Shown piece after piece: positions 32,622-42,201 of a stretch of DNA of 50,450 nt (positions are counted from its first letter, which is position 1; every line of letters starts with the position of its first letter). This DNA is from an uncultured Succinivibrionaceae bacterium (GTDB taxonomy: Bacteria; Pseudomonadota; Gammaproteobacteria; Enterobacterales; Succinivibrionaceae). The notes beneath the pieces were generated by a model. The model was not told the DNA's origin and did no database searches. It saw only the letters and a list, made by a program, of their open reading frames with translations. The stretch lies in contig CALXOT010000027.1 in NCBI GenBank assembly GCA_944390085.1, forward strand, positions 1 through 50,450, written 5' to 3'. The position numbers and the translations under genes are program-made.

Positions 32622-34366
32622 CAGATAGCCATACCTGAGGCCAGCACAGCGATGATAATCATGATCTGCGGAGATAAGATACGCAGGAACATGGTCAGCG
32701 GGTAAACGGTCGCATACCCCATGGAAGAAGCTTCCGGATTGGAGTGCAGTCCGTTGGCAAAAGCCAAAGCAGGAGGATCTGTGCAGGAGCCTGCCAGCAT
32801 ACCACACAGCACCAGATAGTTGACCTTTGAAACTTTATATGCCAGAACCGCAACCACAAACAACGGAATGAAAGTGATTAAGGTTGCCCAGCACATCCAG
32901 CTAAAACCAGGACCATTGGTTAAGGTATTCCAGAAGCCAGAGGCACCGGCATTAATACCAACAATGGACAGGAATAAGGTTATACCTATTTCACGTAGTG
33001 CCGAAAGACCTGCAGCCGGAATAAACCAGTGCATTTTATTAAAGGTCAACGCCTGACCAAAACGTGACAGCAGAATGGCCATCACCAACGGGCCACCGGC
33101 CACACCCAGCTTCATCGGAGCAGGAACACCAGACACCGGAATAGGAATGGAGCCTAACAAGATACCCAGGATAAGGCCAACGAAAATCGGCAGCATAGCC
33201 ACCTTGTGCAGTTCTGCGTTAGAGTTACCAACTACCTTGCCTGCTTCCTTGATATTGGCATCCTGTCCAATCACGTTCAGAATATCACCAAACTGCAGCT
33301 TCATATCCGGAGTCGGGATAAACTGCACACCGGTTCTAATCAGGCGGGATACCACCAGATCAAAACGCGATTCCAAGTTAAGCGAACCCAGGGTATGACC
33401 GTAAATATGGGAATTGGTTACCACCAAGCGCTGTACAGTGATATGAGTTCCACGGGTGGTCAAAGTTTCTGCTGAAATCTTACCAATCACCTTGGCGGTA
33501 GCTCCGACATTAGACGGTATACCAACCAGGTGCAAGGTATCGTCTTCCTGCAGCACCAGATCATGGTGGGGAACTAACAGCTCACTGCCTCGCTTGACAC
33601 GCGATACCACAACCTTGCCATCCTTGACACCAGGCACGTCGTCTATGGTCTTACCGAAGAACTCTTCATTCTGCACACGCACATTGGTGGTAGAAATGGT
33701 AGGCTGTCCCTTGGTCTTGCTCTTTAAATAAAGCTCACCTTCTTCCTCGATGCTCACCTTGAACATCACACGCACCAGAATCATGGTAAGCAGGATACCG
33801 CACACACCGAAAGGATAGGCCATGGCATAAGCAGATGGCACCATCAGCTCATTAAAGCCCAGTTCAGATACATCCGCACCGCTTGCCGACAAAGCTGCCC
33901 CCACATCATGGATCATCTGTGTGGCGGCACCCAATGCCGGTGTATTGGTGATGGCACCTGAATACATGCCGACCATCACATCAATCGGCACAATGCCGAG
34001 GAAGAACAGGGTAAGAGCAATAGCACACCCTGAAAAAATGATGACCAGCACCCAGCCAATAAGCTTAGCGCCCATATTGCGCAGTGAGGCAAAGAAGGAA
34101 GGGCCGACCTGTACGCCGATAGCATAGACGAACAGGATCAAGCCAAACTCCTGCACGTAACTTAAAATGCTACCTGCAGCAGTAAGCCCCTCAGCCGTGC
34201 GCACCGTTAAATCGAAGTACTCGTGCGAAAAATGTCCGACAATAATGCCAGAAAAAAGCACGCCTCCGATACCCAGGCCAATACCGCGGTAGCGGATCAT
34301 GCCAAGGAGGATACCCAGCACTGCTGCAATGGATATCGCAAGAGTTAAAGATGCTACTGAAGACAT
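32621..34366 (-). CDS. AspT/YidE family transporter with two TrkA-C domains
   Basis: Aspartate:alanine exchanger (AAE) family. The 581 residues show the family layout: about five N-terminal helices, FVYAIGVQVGPSFF, GMYSGAITNTPALGAA in the membrane (TNTPALGAA is the signature), two cytosolic TrkA-C regulatory domains (about 215-300 and 305-385), then a second membrane half with GSCTDPPALAFAN, the mirrored signature. E. coli YidE has this layout; the substrate here is unknown, with dicarboxylate or amino acid exchange likely from family knowledge. AGGGA precedes the ATG. It heads the minus-strand operon. Confidence 0.9.
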   Translation of the reverse strand: MSSVASLTLAISIAAVLGILLGMIRYRGIGLGIGGVLFSGIIVGHFSHEYFDLTVRTAEGLTAAGSILSYVQEFGLILFVYAIGVQVGPSFFASLRNMGAKLIGWVLVIIFSGCAIALTLFFLGIVPIDVMVGMYSGAITNTPALGAATQMIHDVGAALSASGADVSELGFNELMVPSAYAMAYPFGVCGILLTMILVRVMFKVSIEEEGELYLKSKTKGQPTISTTNVRVQNEEFFGKTIDDVPGVKDGKVVVSRVKRGSELLVPHHDLVLQEDDTLHLVGIPSNVGATAKVIGKISAETLTTRGTHITVQRLVVTNSHIYGHTLGSLNLESRFDLVVSRLIRTGVQFIPTPDMKLQFGDILNVIGQDANIKEAGKVVGNSNAELHKVAMLPIFVGLILGILLGSIPIPVSGVPAPMKLGVAGGPLVMAILLSRFGQALTFNKMHWFIPAAGLSALREIGITLFLSIVGINAGASGFWNTLTNGPGFSWMCWATLITFIPLFVVAVLAYKVSKVNYLVLCGMLAGSCTDPPALAFANGLHSNPEASSMGYATVYPLTMFLRILSPQIMIIIAVLASGMAI

Positions 34367-34789
34367 AAAATTCCCTTTTTACAAGCAAAGTTTGGAGATC
34401 ACGCTATTTTAACAAAATTTATCAATAAGCTCTCCTGCCTGGATATAAAAAAGAGTACTGCAGGTCATTTCTCTCAAGACAATTCGCCTGACTTGGCATC
34501 TGTTTTATACCTAAGATCCTGGCTTAGAATCTAATTTTCCCTGATCCAAGATAAATACAGCTTGTGCAACGGCAGCTTGATGTTGTCAGATGTATCCATA
34601 GCAGGTCAGCCGACAGGGTGAAATTTTGCTAAAGCTCACAAAGTATGAAATTCAAAGCGGTTAAATCCGCGCTCTGACAAGGCCTCAGCTGATTTAAGAG
34701 TACAATGCAGGCAGGCGTTGCGGATTATAAGGGGTATCCATCCCCGTTAATTAAGTTGCTGCGCTAAGACAAATAAGGAATATCTATTA
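34367..34789. other. Divergent intergenic region, AspT-type transporter / nhaB
   Basis: About 420 bases separate the divergent genes. No gene is seen. Near nhaB there is a small GGGG/CCCC hairpin (34730-34745) and candidate -10 sequences (TACAAT near 34701, TATAAG near 34725) without a matching -35. The length would allow long leaders on both transcripts. Confidence 0.45.
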
Positions 34790-36427
34790 ATGGCAACACT
34801 AACCTATACTAAAGCTTTCGGCTTGAACTTCATGGGTACTGCCCCAGTGTGGTACAAGCTGTTCATTCTGGCCTGTCTTGTGATAAATCCGCTGGTTACC
34901 TTTGCGATTTCCCCGGTGCTGGCGGGCTGGATGTTGGTTGCGGAGTTTATTTTTACTCTGGCTATGGCACTTAAATGCTATCCTCTGCAGCCAGGTGGCC
35001 TGCTGACTATTGAAGCTTGCTTCATCGGTCTGTGTGACATGGAGCATGTACGTGAAGAAATCGGCGCTAATCTTGAGGTGATCCTGCTTTTAATGTTCAT
35101 GGTGGCAGGCATTCACTTCGTGCGCGATCTCCTGCTCTTTGTCTTCACCAAGCTTTTAATTAAAATCAAATCCCATCATATCAGCGCCATTATCTTCTGC
35201 TTCATGGGGGCATTCCTGTCAGCCTTCCTAGATGCGCTGACTGTGCTGGCAGTAGTGATTGCCATCTGCATCGGTATGTACTCACTCTATCACCGCCATC
35301 TGTGCGGAGATGCCGCTACTGCCCGCCTGAGTGACGATCGTTTCGTACCAGAGGTATCAAAAGCCGATCTGGAACAATTCCGCGGATTCCTGCGTTCAAT
35401 CCTGATGCATGCTGCAGTAGGCACAGCATTGGGTGGCGTCTGCACTTTAGTCGGTGAGCCGCAGAACATCATTGTGGGTGGTGTTGCCGGCTGGGACTTT
35501 GCTGAATTTGCCCTGCGTGTTTCTCCGGTGTCCATTCCGGTACTGTTTTGTGGTCTTCTAACCTGCTTTGTAATTGAGCATTTTAAGCTCTTTGGTTTTG
35601 GTTACGAGATGCCTGACAGCGTTCGTAGCCTGCTGACCAAGCGTGACGAGCAAACTACGGCTGAGCTGACCAAGCGTGACAAATTACGCCTTTATGTGCA
35701 GGCAATCTGCTGCATCTGGCTCATTATCGGACTGGCCTTACATCTGGCAGCCGTAGGTTTAATTGGTCTTTCCATCATTATTTTCGCCACTGCCTTTTGT
35801 GGAGTCACCTCCGAAGAAGAGCTAGGGCAAGCCTTTACTGAAAGCCTGCCATTTTGCTCGCTTTTATGTGTGTTCTTTGCGGTGGTAACCGTAATTGGCC
35901 AGCAGCAGCTGTTCAATCCCTTAATTGAGTGGGTGCTGTCCTCACCGCCAGAAGCGCAACTGCCAATTTTCTACATGGCAAACGGCATTTTGTCCTCAGT
36001 AAGTGACAATGTGTTTGTTGCCACCATTTATATTGAACAGGTATACGATGCCCTCACTGCAGGCGTGATCTCTGGTGAGCAATTTGATCACCTGGCTATC
36101 GCCATCAATGCCGGAACCAACCTGCCATCGGTTGCCACCCCCAACGGTCAGGCAGCATTCCTGTTCCTGCTGACCTCTGCCCTGGCTCCCTTAATCCGTC
36201 TGTCATACGTTAAGATGCTGTGGATGGCCTTACCATACACCATCGTGCTGACCTTAGTCGGCTTGCTGTGCACTACCTTCCTGCTGCCTGATGTCACGCA
36301 GTTCTATATCGAACAAGGCTGGATTATCTCCGGCGATATTGCGCACGCCGCTGAAGTAGTTGGTAGCGCAGCTTCTGATGCTGCAGCACAGGCCGCTGAG
36401 GTTGCAGGTGAAGCAGCTGCGCATTAA
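34790..36427 (+). CDS. nhaB: Na+/H+ antiporter NhaB
   Basis: Inner-membrane sodium/proton antiporter. The 545-residue product tracks E. coli NhaB (513) along its whole length, for example [44 protein letters not shown], the [10 protein letters not shown] loop, ISDN-like [12 protein letters not shown] and [18 protein letters not shown]. After the family's normal end it carries about 30 extra residues, Ala- and Glu-rich ([20 protein letters not shown]), not seen in the E. coli protein. AAGGA lies upstream of the ATG. dsbB follows after 37 bases, the same pairing as in E. coli. Confidence 0.96.
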   Translation: MATLTYTKAFGLNFMGTAPVWYKLFILACLVINPLVTFAISPVLAGWMLVAEFIFTLAMALKCYPLQPGGLLTIEACFIGLCDMEHVREEIGANLEVILLLMFMVAGIHFVRDLLLFVFTKLLIKIKSHHISAIIFCFMGAFLSAFLDALTVLAVVIAICIGMYSLYHRHLCGDAATARLSDDRFVPEVSKADLEQFRGFLRSILMHAAVGTALGGVCTLVGEPQNIIVGGVAGWDFAEFALRVSPVSIPVLFCGLLTCFVIEHFKLFGFGYEMPDSVRSLLTKRDEQTTAELTKRDKLRLYVQAICCIWLIIGLALHLAAVGLIGLSIIIFATAFCGVTSEEELGQAFTESLPFCSLLCVFFAVVTVIGQQQLFNPLIEWVLSSPPEAQLPIFYMANGILSSVSDNVFVATIYIEQVYDALTAGVISGEQFDHLAIAINAGTNLPSVATPNGQAAFLFLLTSALAPLIRLSYVKMLWMALPYTIVLTLVGLLCTTFLLPDVTQFYIEQGWIISGDIAHAAEVVGSAASDAAAQAAEVAGEAAAH

Positions 36428-36464
36428 AATAGGCACATACTGCTGACAGCAAAAAGGAGCTGAC

Positions 36465-37004
36465 GTGATTCATCTAATACAATCCATCTCCAACAGCCGT
36501 TGGTGCTGGATTGCCTTATGCCTGCTAGGTCTGATTTTAGAAGGCTGCGGGCTGTATTTTCAGTATGGCATGCGCCTTGATCCCTGCGTCAACTGTGTCT
36601 ATGAACGTGCTTTTTATTTAAGCTTCATCTTAGCTGGTCTGATAGGTCTGCTGGCACCACAGCTGTTTTTAACCCGGGTGCTGGCAGTTCTTATTTTCCT
36701 TGCAGGATCGGTAGGCGGACTGCTTACCGCCTTTGCACACATGGCCGAATACAGTAATACCGGGCTCGGTGCTTCCTGCAGCCTCAAGGCCTCTTTCCCC
36801 TCCTTCCTGCCATTAGACTCCTGGTTGCCCTGGATGTTCCAGCCCACCGGAACCTGCGGGCCTTTAGACTGGTCTTTACTGGGTCTTAATATGCCCGAGT
36901 GGATTTTTATCTCCTTTGCCTGTGGCAGTGTAGTGGCTCTGCTCTTTTTTATAGCAGAGTTCTTTAAGAAAAAGCGCCGTGACTATATGCGCTATTACCG
37001 CTAA
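36465..37004 (+). CDS. dsbB: Disulfide bond formation protein DsbB
   Basis: Inner-membrane quinone reductase that reoxidises DsbA. The 179 residues contain four membrane helices and both cysteine pairs: PCVNCVYER in the first periplasmic loop (about 44-47) and the loop with ASCSLKASFP and PTGTCGPLDW (about 105 and 130). The final helix and a Lys/Arg tail follow. The start is GTG with AAGGAG 5 bases upstream. It sits behind nhaB as in E. coli, with a good terminator after it. Confidence 0.95.
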   Translation: MIHLIQSISNSRWCWIALCLLGLILEGCGLYFQYGMRLDPCVNCVYERAFYLSFILAGLIGLLAPQLFLTRVLAVLIFLAGSVGGLLTAFAHMAEYSNTGLGASCSLKASFPSFLPLDSWLPWMFQPTGTCGPLDWSLLGLNMPEWIFISFACGSVVALLFFIAEFFKKKRRDYMRYYR

Positions 37005-37036
37005 CGTCAGCAAAGTTCGCAATCTAACTATTTGTT

Positions 37037-37057
37037 GCCCGCTCTTGGCGGGCTTTT
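37037..37057 (+). terminator. Rho-independent terminator after nhaB-dsbB
   Basis: Arms GCCCGC (37037-37042) and GCGGGC (37048-37053) with a 5-base loop, followed by TTTT. It lies between convergent dsbB and tatD and suits the plus strand only. Confidence 0.8.
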
Positions 37058-37060
37058 ACA

Positions 37061-37945
37061 TTACAAGGGGCATTGAATCTTTTCTAACTTATAAGAATTT
37101 AGAGGTTCCCCTGCAGTCTGACTGCCTTGTTTATCCAGATATGGCAGACATGCAGCATCCAGATCTATCCCAAATAAACTGGCAAAATTGCATGCTGTAA
37201 GCTGTGCCAGCTTCTTTGCTTCCACCCCTTTTAAAGCTGCTAAAAACTCCAGAGTATAACGCACGAAAGCCGGTTCATTTTCCACTCCCCTTACCGGTAC
37301 CGGAGCTAAGTAGGGGCAATCTGTTTCCACCAGCATACGGTCAAGCGGCACATAGCGGGCAACTTCCCGCACGTTTTCCCCTGCTTTAAAGGTAACAATG
37401 CCGGAAAAAGAAATATAAAAACCCAAGTCCAGACATTGCCGTGCCATCTCCACCTCATCGCAAAAACAATGCATCACCCCGCCGACATCGCGGGCATTGC
37501 CGGCACGCATCAAGCTTACTGTATCCTGATGTGCATTCCGGGCGTGAATAATCAGTGGCTTTTTAAGCTCTAACGCCAGATCTATCTGCCTGGCAAAGGA
37601 CGAGAGCTGCTGTTGCCGACTTTCTGGGGCATAATGATAGTCAAGCCCTGTTTCCCCCAGAGCCACGGCACGATCATCTTGTAGGATGGAAATAAGTTCA
37701 TCCTCCTGCCAGTCAGGAGCTTCCTCCAGATTCAGGGGATGGACCCCACAGGCCGTATAAATGCCAGGATATGGCTCCACTGCCTGACGCATCGGTGCAT
37801 ATTCTGCCGGAGTACAGGCAACACACAGCATATGGGTAACCCCTACGCTTTGGGCACGAGCCACAATTCCCTGCAAGCTTGAAGCAGCCTTACCTTTAAG
37901 ACTCAACGAATTTAAATGACAATGAGAATCAGCTAAATAGGTCAT
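37061..37945 (-). CDS. TatD family metal-dependent hydrolase (YcfH-like)
   Basis: TIM-barrel hydrolase of the TatD DNase family. With ATG 37945 the product is 294 residues and begins [12 protein letters not shown], carrying the H-x-H metal motif at once. Further family motifs are [31 protein letters not shown] and [13 protein letters not shown]. Relatives have metal-dependent nuclease or D-amino acyl-tRNA deacylase activity. The usual PHRGKRNEP is PVRGVENEP here, so one loop His is replaced. The frame is open to 38020, but those residues are not family-like. A 30-residue tail extends past the usual end. Divergent from hinT. Confidence 0.9.
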   Translation of the reverse strand: MTYLADSHCHLNSLSLKGKAASSLQGIVARAQSVGVTHMLCVACTPAEYAPMRQAVEPYPGIYTACGVHPLNLEEAPDWQEDELISILQDDRAVALGETGLDYHYAPESRQQQLSSFARQIDLALELKKPLIIHARNAHQDTVSLMRAGNARDVGGVMHCFCDEVEMARQCLDLGFYISFSGIVTFKAGENVREVARYVPLDRMLVETDCPYLAPVPVRGVENEPAFVRYTLEFLAALKGVEAKKLAQLTACNFASLFGIDLDAACLPYLDKQGSQTAGEPLNSYKLEKIQCPL

Positions 37946-37986
37946 GATCCAGCCTTTTATATAAAAAAGCGCAGCCTGTGGCCGTG

Positions 37987-38010
37987 CTATAATTCTGCGC
38001 AGAATTGTAG
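37987..38010. promoter_or_regulatory. Palindromic two-way promoter/operator between tatD and hinT
   Basis: A 24-bp near-perfect palindrome (22 of 24 positions) with core AATTCTGCGCAGAATT (37991-38006). It contains TATAAT on the plus strand (37988-37993) and TACAAT on the minus strand (complement of 38004-38009), so each half supplies a -10 box for one of the divergent genes. Neither has a strong -35 (TTTGCA, 16 bases away, is the better, on the minus side). Leaders would be roughly 50-65 bases. Confidence 0.55.
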
Positions 38011-38065
38011 ATCGGATCACACTCTTGCAAAAGAGCGCGAGCCGTCAAGTTTAAGGATTTCAATC

Positions 38066-38425
38066 ATGACTGAAGAAACTATTTTTAGCAAAATCATCAA
38101 CGGAACCATTCCCTCCACCCTGATTTATCACGATGATTTGGTCTCCGCATTTGCCGACATCAATCCCAAGGCCGAGCATCATATCCTGATTGTGACCAAC
38201 AAGCCCATTCCCTCTGTCTCTGACGTGACTGCGGCTGATGAACCGGCCTTAGGCCGTCTCTTTACCGTTGCCGCCAAGCTGGCGCGTGATTTTAAAGTAG
38301 ATCAAAGTGGTTACCGCCTGATAATCAACTGTGGCCCTGACGGTGGACAGGAGGTACCGCACATCCACATGCATTTTCTGGCAGGAGGAAAATTAGGCGG
38401 ACTGGGATTTCCTGAAAAACACTGA
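38066..38425 (+). CDS. hinT: HIT-family purine nucleoside phosphoramidase HinT
   Basis: Small cytosolic HIT protein that hydrolyses AMP-lysine type phosphoramidates, including adenylated by-products of aminoacyl-tRNA synthetases. The 119 residues equal the E. coli length. Seen: the N-terminal [57 protein letters not shown] with the HIHMH catalytic triad motif, and the short C-terminal tail. AAGGA lies 8 bases before the ATG. The next gene is a lipoprotein, as in E. coli where hinT precedes ycfL-lpoB. Confidence 0.95.
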   Translation: MTEETIFSKIINGTIPSTLIYHDDLVSAFADINPKAEHHILIVTNKPIPSVSDVTAADEPALGRLFTVAAKLARDFKVDQSGYRLIINCGPDGGQEVPHIHMHFLAGGKLGGLGFPEKH

Positions 38426-38486
38426 GTTTTAATAATCTAAAACCCATAATACTGTTTTATTACAGAATGTTATCGCCCATTTGCCC

Positions 38487-39416
38487 ATGAGACATGCAAT
38501 TATGCAGCGTTCATTTACTACTTTGGCTGTTGCAGCCTGCTTGTGCTCCTTATCTGGCTGTACTTTAAATGAATTATTCCAACCAGCAAACAATACTGCA
38601 GAGCCCTTGCCTCCTGCGGTACAGGCTATACCTGAAAATGCTGGTTATAACCATCCGATCCTGACCGAAGATACGGCAGATATGGCAGACACTCCGGTAA
38701 ATCAGAGTGCTGTCCAACCAGCATCTTCTGATCTCACGGATGCTGCTACCATTAATATCCGTGGTCAACGGGCGCAAAACGTAGCCTTGGAGGACAATAC
38801 CCCGCATCCAGCCCTCAAGGCACCCCAGACCACTGGTGAAGGAGAGGTTTTCATAGGCTCTATCAGTACTCCACAGGCTGACTTTCCCCAAACCGATGAG
38901 CCGAATCGTCCTGAAAGCGTAGGGATGCTGTTGCCAACCTACGCCAGTGGTTTTGGTTCTGGCAACAGTTGCGATCTGCATCTTGGTCAAGAGGCAAAGG
39001 TGCAGGCTGCTGCCCTCACAACAGCCCTGACAGCAAGGCTTAAGATTGAGTCTGGCCTTGTCTATGCGGCCCCCACCATTATTCCGGATGAATATTTAGA
39101 TTGCATTGGTGATTTAAGCTCAATTATCAGCAGTACCGCTGCACAGCAAAACTATCTTACCGTAATTTCTGACAGCACCCGCCAGAACGTAGAGCAAGCT
39201 ATAAGCCAAAACAGCGGCAGCGCCTCCACCCTGCCACTTACCATCAGAACCCTCAGGGCCAATGACATTCCCTACCTGATTGTCTCCAGTATCCGCCGCA
39301 TCGGTGACGATGCTGCGCTAACCTTGCGTTTTGTGCGCGTAAGTGACGGTATCACCTTAACGCAGAGTTTTAAGAAATTGTTACCTCCTGAAACAGACAG
39401 AGAGGGTGCCAAGTGA
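38487..39416 (+). CDS. Outer-membrane lipoprotein, LpoB-like candidate
   Basis: A lipoprotein signal with lipobox LSGC puts the lipidated Cys at about residue 25 (counting from ATG 38487; ATG 38502 is as likely, and neither has a strong ribosome site). A low-complexity Pro/Ala/Asn linker of about 110 residues follows. The C-terminal half has a pattern like the PBP activator LpoB: ALTTALTARLKIESG, DSTRQNVEQAI, IPYLIVSSI and ALTLRFVRVSDGITL. Two Cys in the domain could pair. Synteny after hinT supports LpoB, but sequence identity looks low. The stop overlaps the GTG of the next gene, so the two are coupled. Confidence 0.6.
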   Translation: MRHAIMQRSFTTLAVAACLCSLSGCTLNELFQPANNTAEPLPPAVQAIPENAGYNHPILTEDTADMADTPVNQSAVQPASSDLTDAATINIRGQRAQNVALEDNTPHPALKAPQTTGEGEVFIGSISTPQADFPQTDEPNRPESVGMLLPTYASGFGSGNSCDLHLGQEAKVQAAALTTALTARLKIESGLVYAAPTIIPDEYLDCIGDLSSIISSTAAQQNYLTVISDSTRQNVEQAISQNSGSASTLPLTIRTLRANDIPYLIVSSIRRIGDDAALTLRFVRVSDGITLTQSFKKLLPPETDREGAK

Positions 39417-41344
39417 TTACTTTAAGCGATATTACCTTGATGCGCGGCAGCCTGGTACTGCTTGAACATGCTACCGCAGCGCTGCACGATCAGCATAAAA
39501 TCGGTATTATCGGACGTAATGGCTGCGGTAAATCGTCGCTTTTTGCAGCGATCCGGGGTGAACTGATACCGGAGCTTGGACACATCGCTGTACCCCGTGG
39601 GCTTAAAATCTCAACCGTAGCCCAGCAGACTCCTGCTCTTGAGGAAGCTGCCCTTGATTATGTGATTGATGGTGATAAAGAGTTACGGTCACTGCAACAG
39701 GCCCGTGAACATGCTCTGTCGGCAGGAGATGGCAATCAAATTGCCCTGCTTGAGGATAAACTGGGACTTGCCGGAGCCTGGACTATAAAGGCCCGGGCTG
39801 AAAGTCTGCTTGATGGTTTGGGGTTTTCCAAGGAGGAAATGCAATATCCGGTCAGGAAATTTTCAGGCGGCTGGCGTATGCGTCTTAATCTGGCACAGGC
39901 TCTTATAGCTCCCTCAGACCTGTTACTTTTAGACGAGCCCACTAATCACCTGGATCTGGATACCATTATGTATCTTGAATCCTATCTTAAAAATTATGGG
40001 GGAACCTTGCTGTGCATTTCGCATGATCGCGATTTTTTAGACAGCTTTTGCAGTGACATCCTGCACTTTGAAAATCAACGCCTGATTATTTACCGCGGCA
40101 ACTATTCTGCCTATGAACGCCTGCGTGCTGAACGTATCAAAAGCGAAAAAGCGGCACGGCGCAAAGAAGAAGCCACCCTTGCCCATCTACAGGCCTTTGT
40201 GGATCGTTTCCGCTACAAAGCAACCAAGGCCAAGCAGGCTCAGAGCATGTTAAAGGCCATCGATCGAATCAAACTTACTGCAGTCACCCAGGAGGAAAGC
40301 CCTTTTTCCTTTAGCTTTCCCACACCTGAACGTACAGTGCCTGTCATTGCCACCTTAGAACAGGTCAGCGCAGGCTACGGGCAGACCAAGGTGCTGCAAC
40401 AGATCAACCTGCAGTTGTTAGCAGGAGATCGCATCGGCCTGCTCGGGCGCAACGGCCAAGGCAAGTCAACCTTTATCAAGACCTTAGCCGGACTGCTTCC
40501 ACCTCTTTCTGGCACCGTTACTCTCGGTAAGGACATCCGGATCGGTTATTTTGCTCAGCAGGAGCTTGAAGCATTAAACCTGGGGCAAAGCGCACTGGCT
40601 CATTTACAACAGCTGGATCCTAAAGCCTCAGAGCGCGATTTACGCACCTTCCTAGGTTCATTTGCCTTTTCCGGTGACAAAGCTCTGTTACCTGCAGGAC
40701 AATTGTCAGGTGGCGAACAGGCCCGCTTGGCTCTTGCCATGATCGCTTTTCAAAAGCCTAATTTACTGCTGTTAGACGAACCTACCAACCATCTTGATCT
40801 GGAAATGAGGGAGGCTCTGACGGTGGCACTGGCCTCTTATCCTGGAGCTTTGATCCTGGTATCCCATGACCGTCATCTGCTGGAAGCCATCGCAGACAAA
40901 CTGTGGTTAATAGATGATGGCAAAGTAGCTGAATTTGACGGTGATCTTTCTGATTACAAAGAATACTTAAGCGAAAAACACCGCCGCTTTGCTAACTCCC
41001 TGAAAGAAAAAGCAACTCACCAGCAATCTCCGTCTTTATCGGTAAAAGCATATAAAAGTAAAGAAGACAAAAGGCAAATGGCTCTTTTTCGTGCCAGCCT
41101 GCGTCCATTAAAACTTGAAATTGAAAAACTGGAACATAAAACACAAGCCTTGCAACAACGTCTGGCTGAAATTGACGCCATCCTTACTGACAGCGCAATT
41201 TATCAGAGCAAGGGATCTGAACTTGAAAATCTGATGAAAGAACGCGCCCAGCAAAGCGCCTTACTTACGCAGACTGAAGAAGAATGGCTTACCCGTCAGG
41301 ATGAACTGGAACAGAAAGTTAAAGCCCAGGAGAACGCATGTTAA
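39413..41344 (+). CDS. yheS: ABC-F family ATPase, YheS-like
   Basis: Soluble tandem-ATPase of the ABC-F group that acts on ribosomes rather than in membrane transport. The 643 residues match E. coli YheS (637): first Walker A GRNGCGKSS, first signature FSGGWRMRLNLAQAL, Walker B LLLLDEPTNHLDLD, the linker rich in Lys/Arg, second Walker A GRNGQGKST, signature LSGGEQARLALAM, Walker B again with DEPTNHLDLE, and a C-terminal coiled coil (about 545-640). The start is GTG in GTGA, overlapping the lipoprotein stop. rlmJ overlaps its end by 7 bases. Confidence 0.95.
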   Translation: MITLSDITLMRGSLVLLEHATAALHDQHKIGIIGRNGCGKSSLFAAIRGELIPELGHIAVPRGLKISTVAQQTPALEEAALDYVIDGDKELRSLQQAREHALSAGDGNQIALLEDKLGLAGAWTIKARAESLLDGLGFSKEEMQYPVRKFSGGWRMRLNLAQALIAPSDLLLLDEPTNHLDLDTIMYLESYLKNYGGTLLCISHDRDFLDSFCSDILHFENQRLIIYRGNYSAYERLRAERIKSEKAARRKEEATLAHLQAFVDRFRYKATKAKQAQSMLKAIDRIKLTAVTQEESPFSFSFPTPERTVPVIATLEQVSAGYGQTKVLQQINLQLLAGDRIGLLGRNGQGKSTFIKTLAGLLPPLSGTVTLGKDIRIGYFAQQELEALNLGQSALAHLQQLDPKASERDLRTFLGSFAFSGDKALLPAGQLSGGEQARLALAMIAFQKPNLLLLDEPTNHLDLEMREALTVALASYPGALILVSHDRHLLEAIADKLWLIDDGKVAEFDGDLSDYKEYLSEKHRRFANSLKEKATHQQSPSLSVKAYKSKEDKRQMALFRASLRPLKLEIEKLEHKTQALQQRLAEIDAILTDSAIYQSKGSELENLMKERAQQSALLTQTEEEWLTRQDELEQKVKAQENAC

Positions 41345-42201
41345 GCTATCGCCACGCCTTTCACGCAGGCAATCATGCCGACGTGCTCAAGCACCTCACC
41401 TTATGCCTGTTGTTAAGCCGGCTCAATGAAAAGGAAAAGCCATACTTTTACCTGGACACTCATGCAGCTTGTGGAATCTACGCCCTGAACGGACGTTTTG
41501 CCGCCATGCATCAGGAATACTTGGGCGGCATTGCGCGTGTACTTGACTGTAAAGATCTGTACGATCTGGTTCCAGAGTATTTTTCAGTGCTGGCCAAAGC
41601 CAATGGTCAACAGCAGGTTTTAAACACCTCCGCACTGAGATGCTATCCTGGCTCCCCCTACTTTGCTGCTACCTTGACCCGTCCTTTTGACAAGCTAGCC
41701 TTTGTGGAACTGCACAGCCGCGAGTTTGAAGACCTCAGCCATAATTTCAGACGGGATGAACGCATCAGCCTGCACTGCCGTGATGGCTTTGAAGCTCTGG
41801 GGGCCTTACTGCCTCCCCCCATCAAACGGGGACTGGTGTTTATGGATCCATCCTATGAGCTTAAAAGTGACTATACGGCTGCACTCAAGGCCGTTAAAGC
41901 CGGGCTGACCCGCTTTAATACCGGCATTTTTGCATTGTGGTATCCGGTATTAGGAAGGCTGCGTGATCACAGCAAAAACCTGACCCAGGATTTGAAGCGC
42001 TTGCGTGCTCCCTTGTTGCAGGTTGAACTGCGTGCCACTGCGCAAAGAGAAGAACATGGCATGTGTGGTTCAGGACTTTTGATCTTAAATTATCCCTATC
42101 AACTCTATGAAAAGCTGGAACAATGCCTGAACCTGCTTTATCCACGTTTATGTGATGAAAATGGCAGTGCCCGCCTTAGAATTATCAATCCCCAGGATTA
42201 A
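41338..42201 (+). CDS. rlmJ: 23S rRNA (adenine-2030-N6)-methyltransferase RlmJ
   Basis: RlmJ methylates A2030 of 23S rRNA. The 287 residues begin MLSYRHAFHAGNHADVLKH, nearly identical to E. coli RlmJ (280). SAM-binding and catalytic segments follow in order: YLDTHAACGIY, CYPGSPYFA, LVFMDPSYELKSDY and FALWYPV. The catalytic motif, DPPY in E. coli, is DPSY here. The ATG lies inside the end of yheS, so translation is coupled. Together yheS and rlmJ suggest a ribosome-related operon. Confidence 0.95.
   Translation: MLSYRHAFHAGNHADVLKHLTLCLLLSRLNEKEKPYFYLDTHAACGIYALNGRFAAMHQEYLGGIARVLDCKDLYDLVPEYFSVLAKANGQQQVLNTSALRCYPGSPYFAATLTRPFDKLAFVELHSREFEDLSHNFRRDERISLHCRDGFEALGALLPPPIKRGLVFMDPSYELKSDYTAALKAVKAGLTRFNTGIFALWYPVLGRLRDHSKNLTQDLKRLRAPLLQVELRATAQREEHGMCGSGLLILNYPYQLYEKLEQCLNLLYPRLCDENGSARLRIINPQD

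Noticed and set aside
38574-38990. 138-codon minus-strand frame opposite the lipoprotein
   Set aside because: No start signal, no family pattern, and the plus strand has a clear lipobox and operon overlaps.
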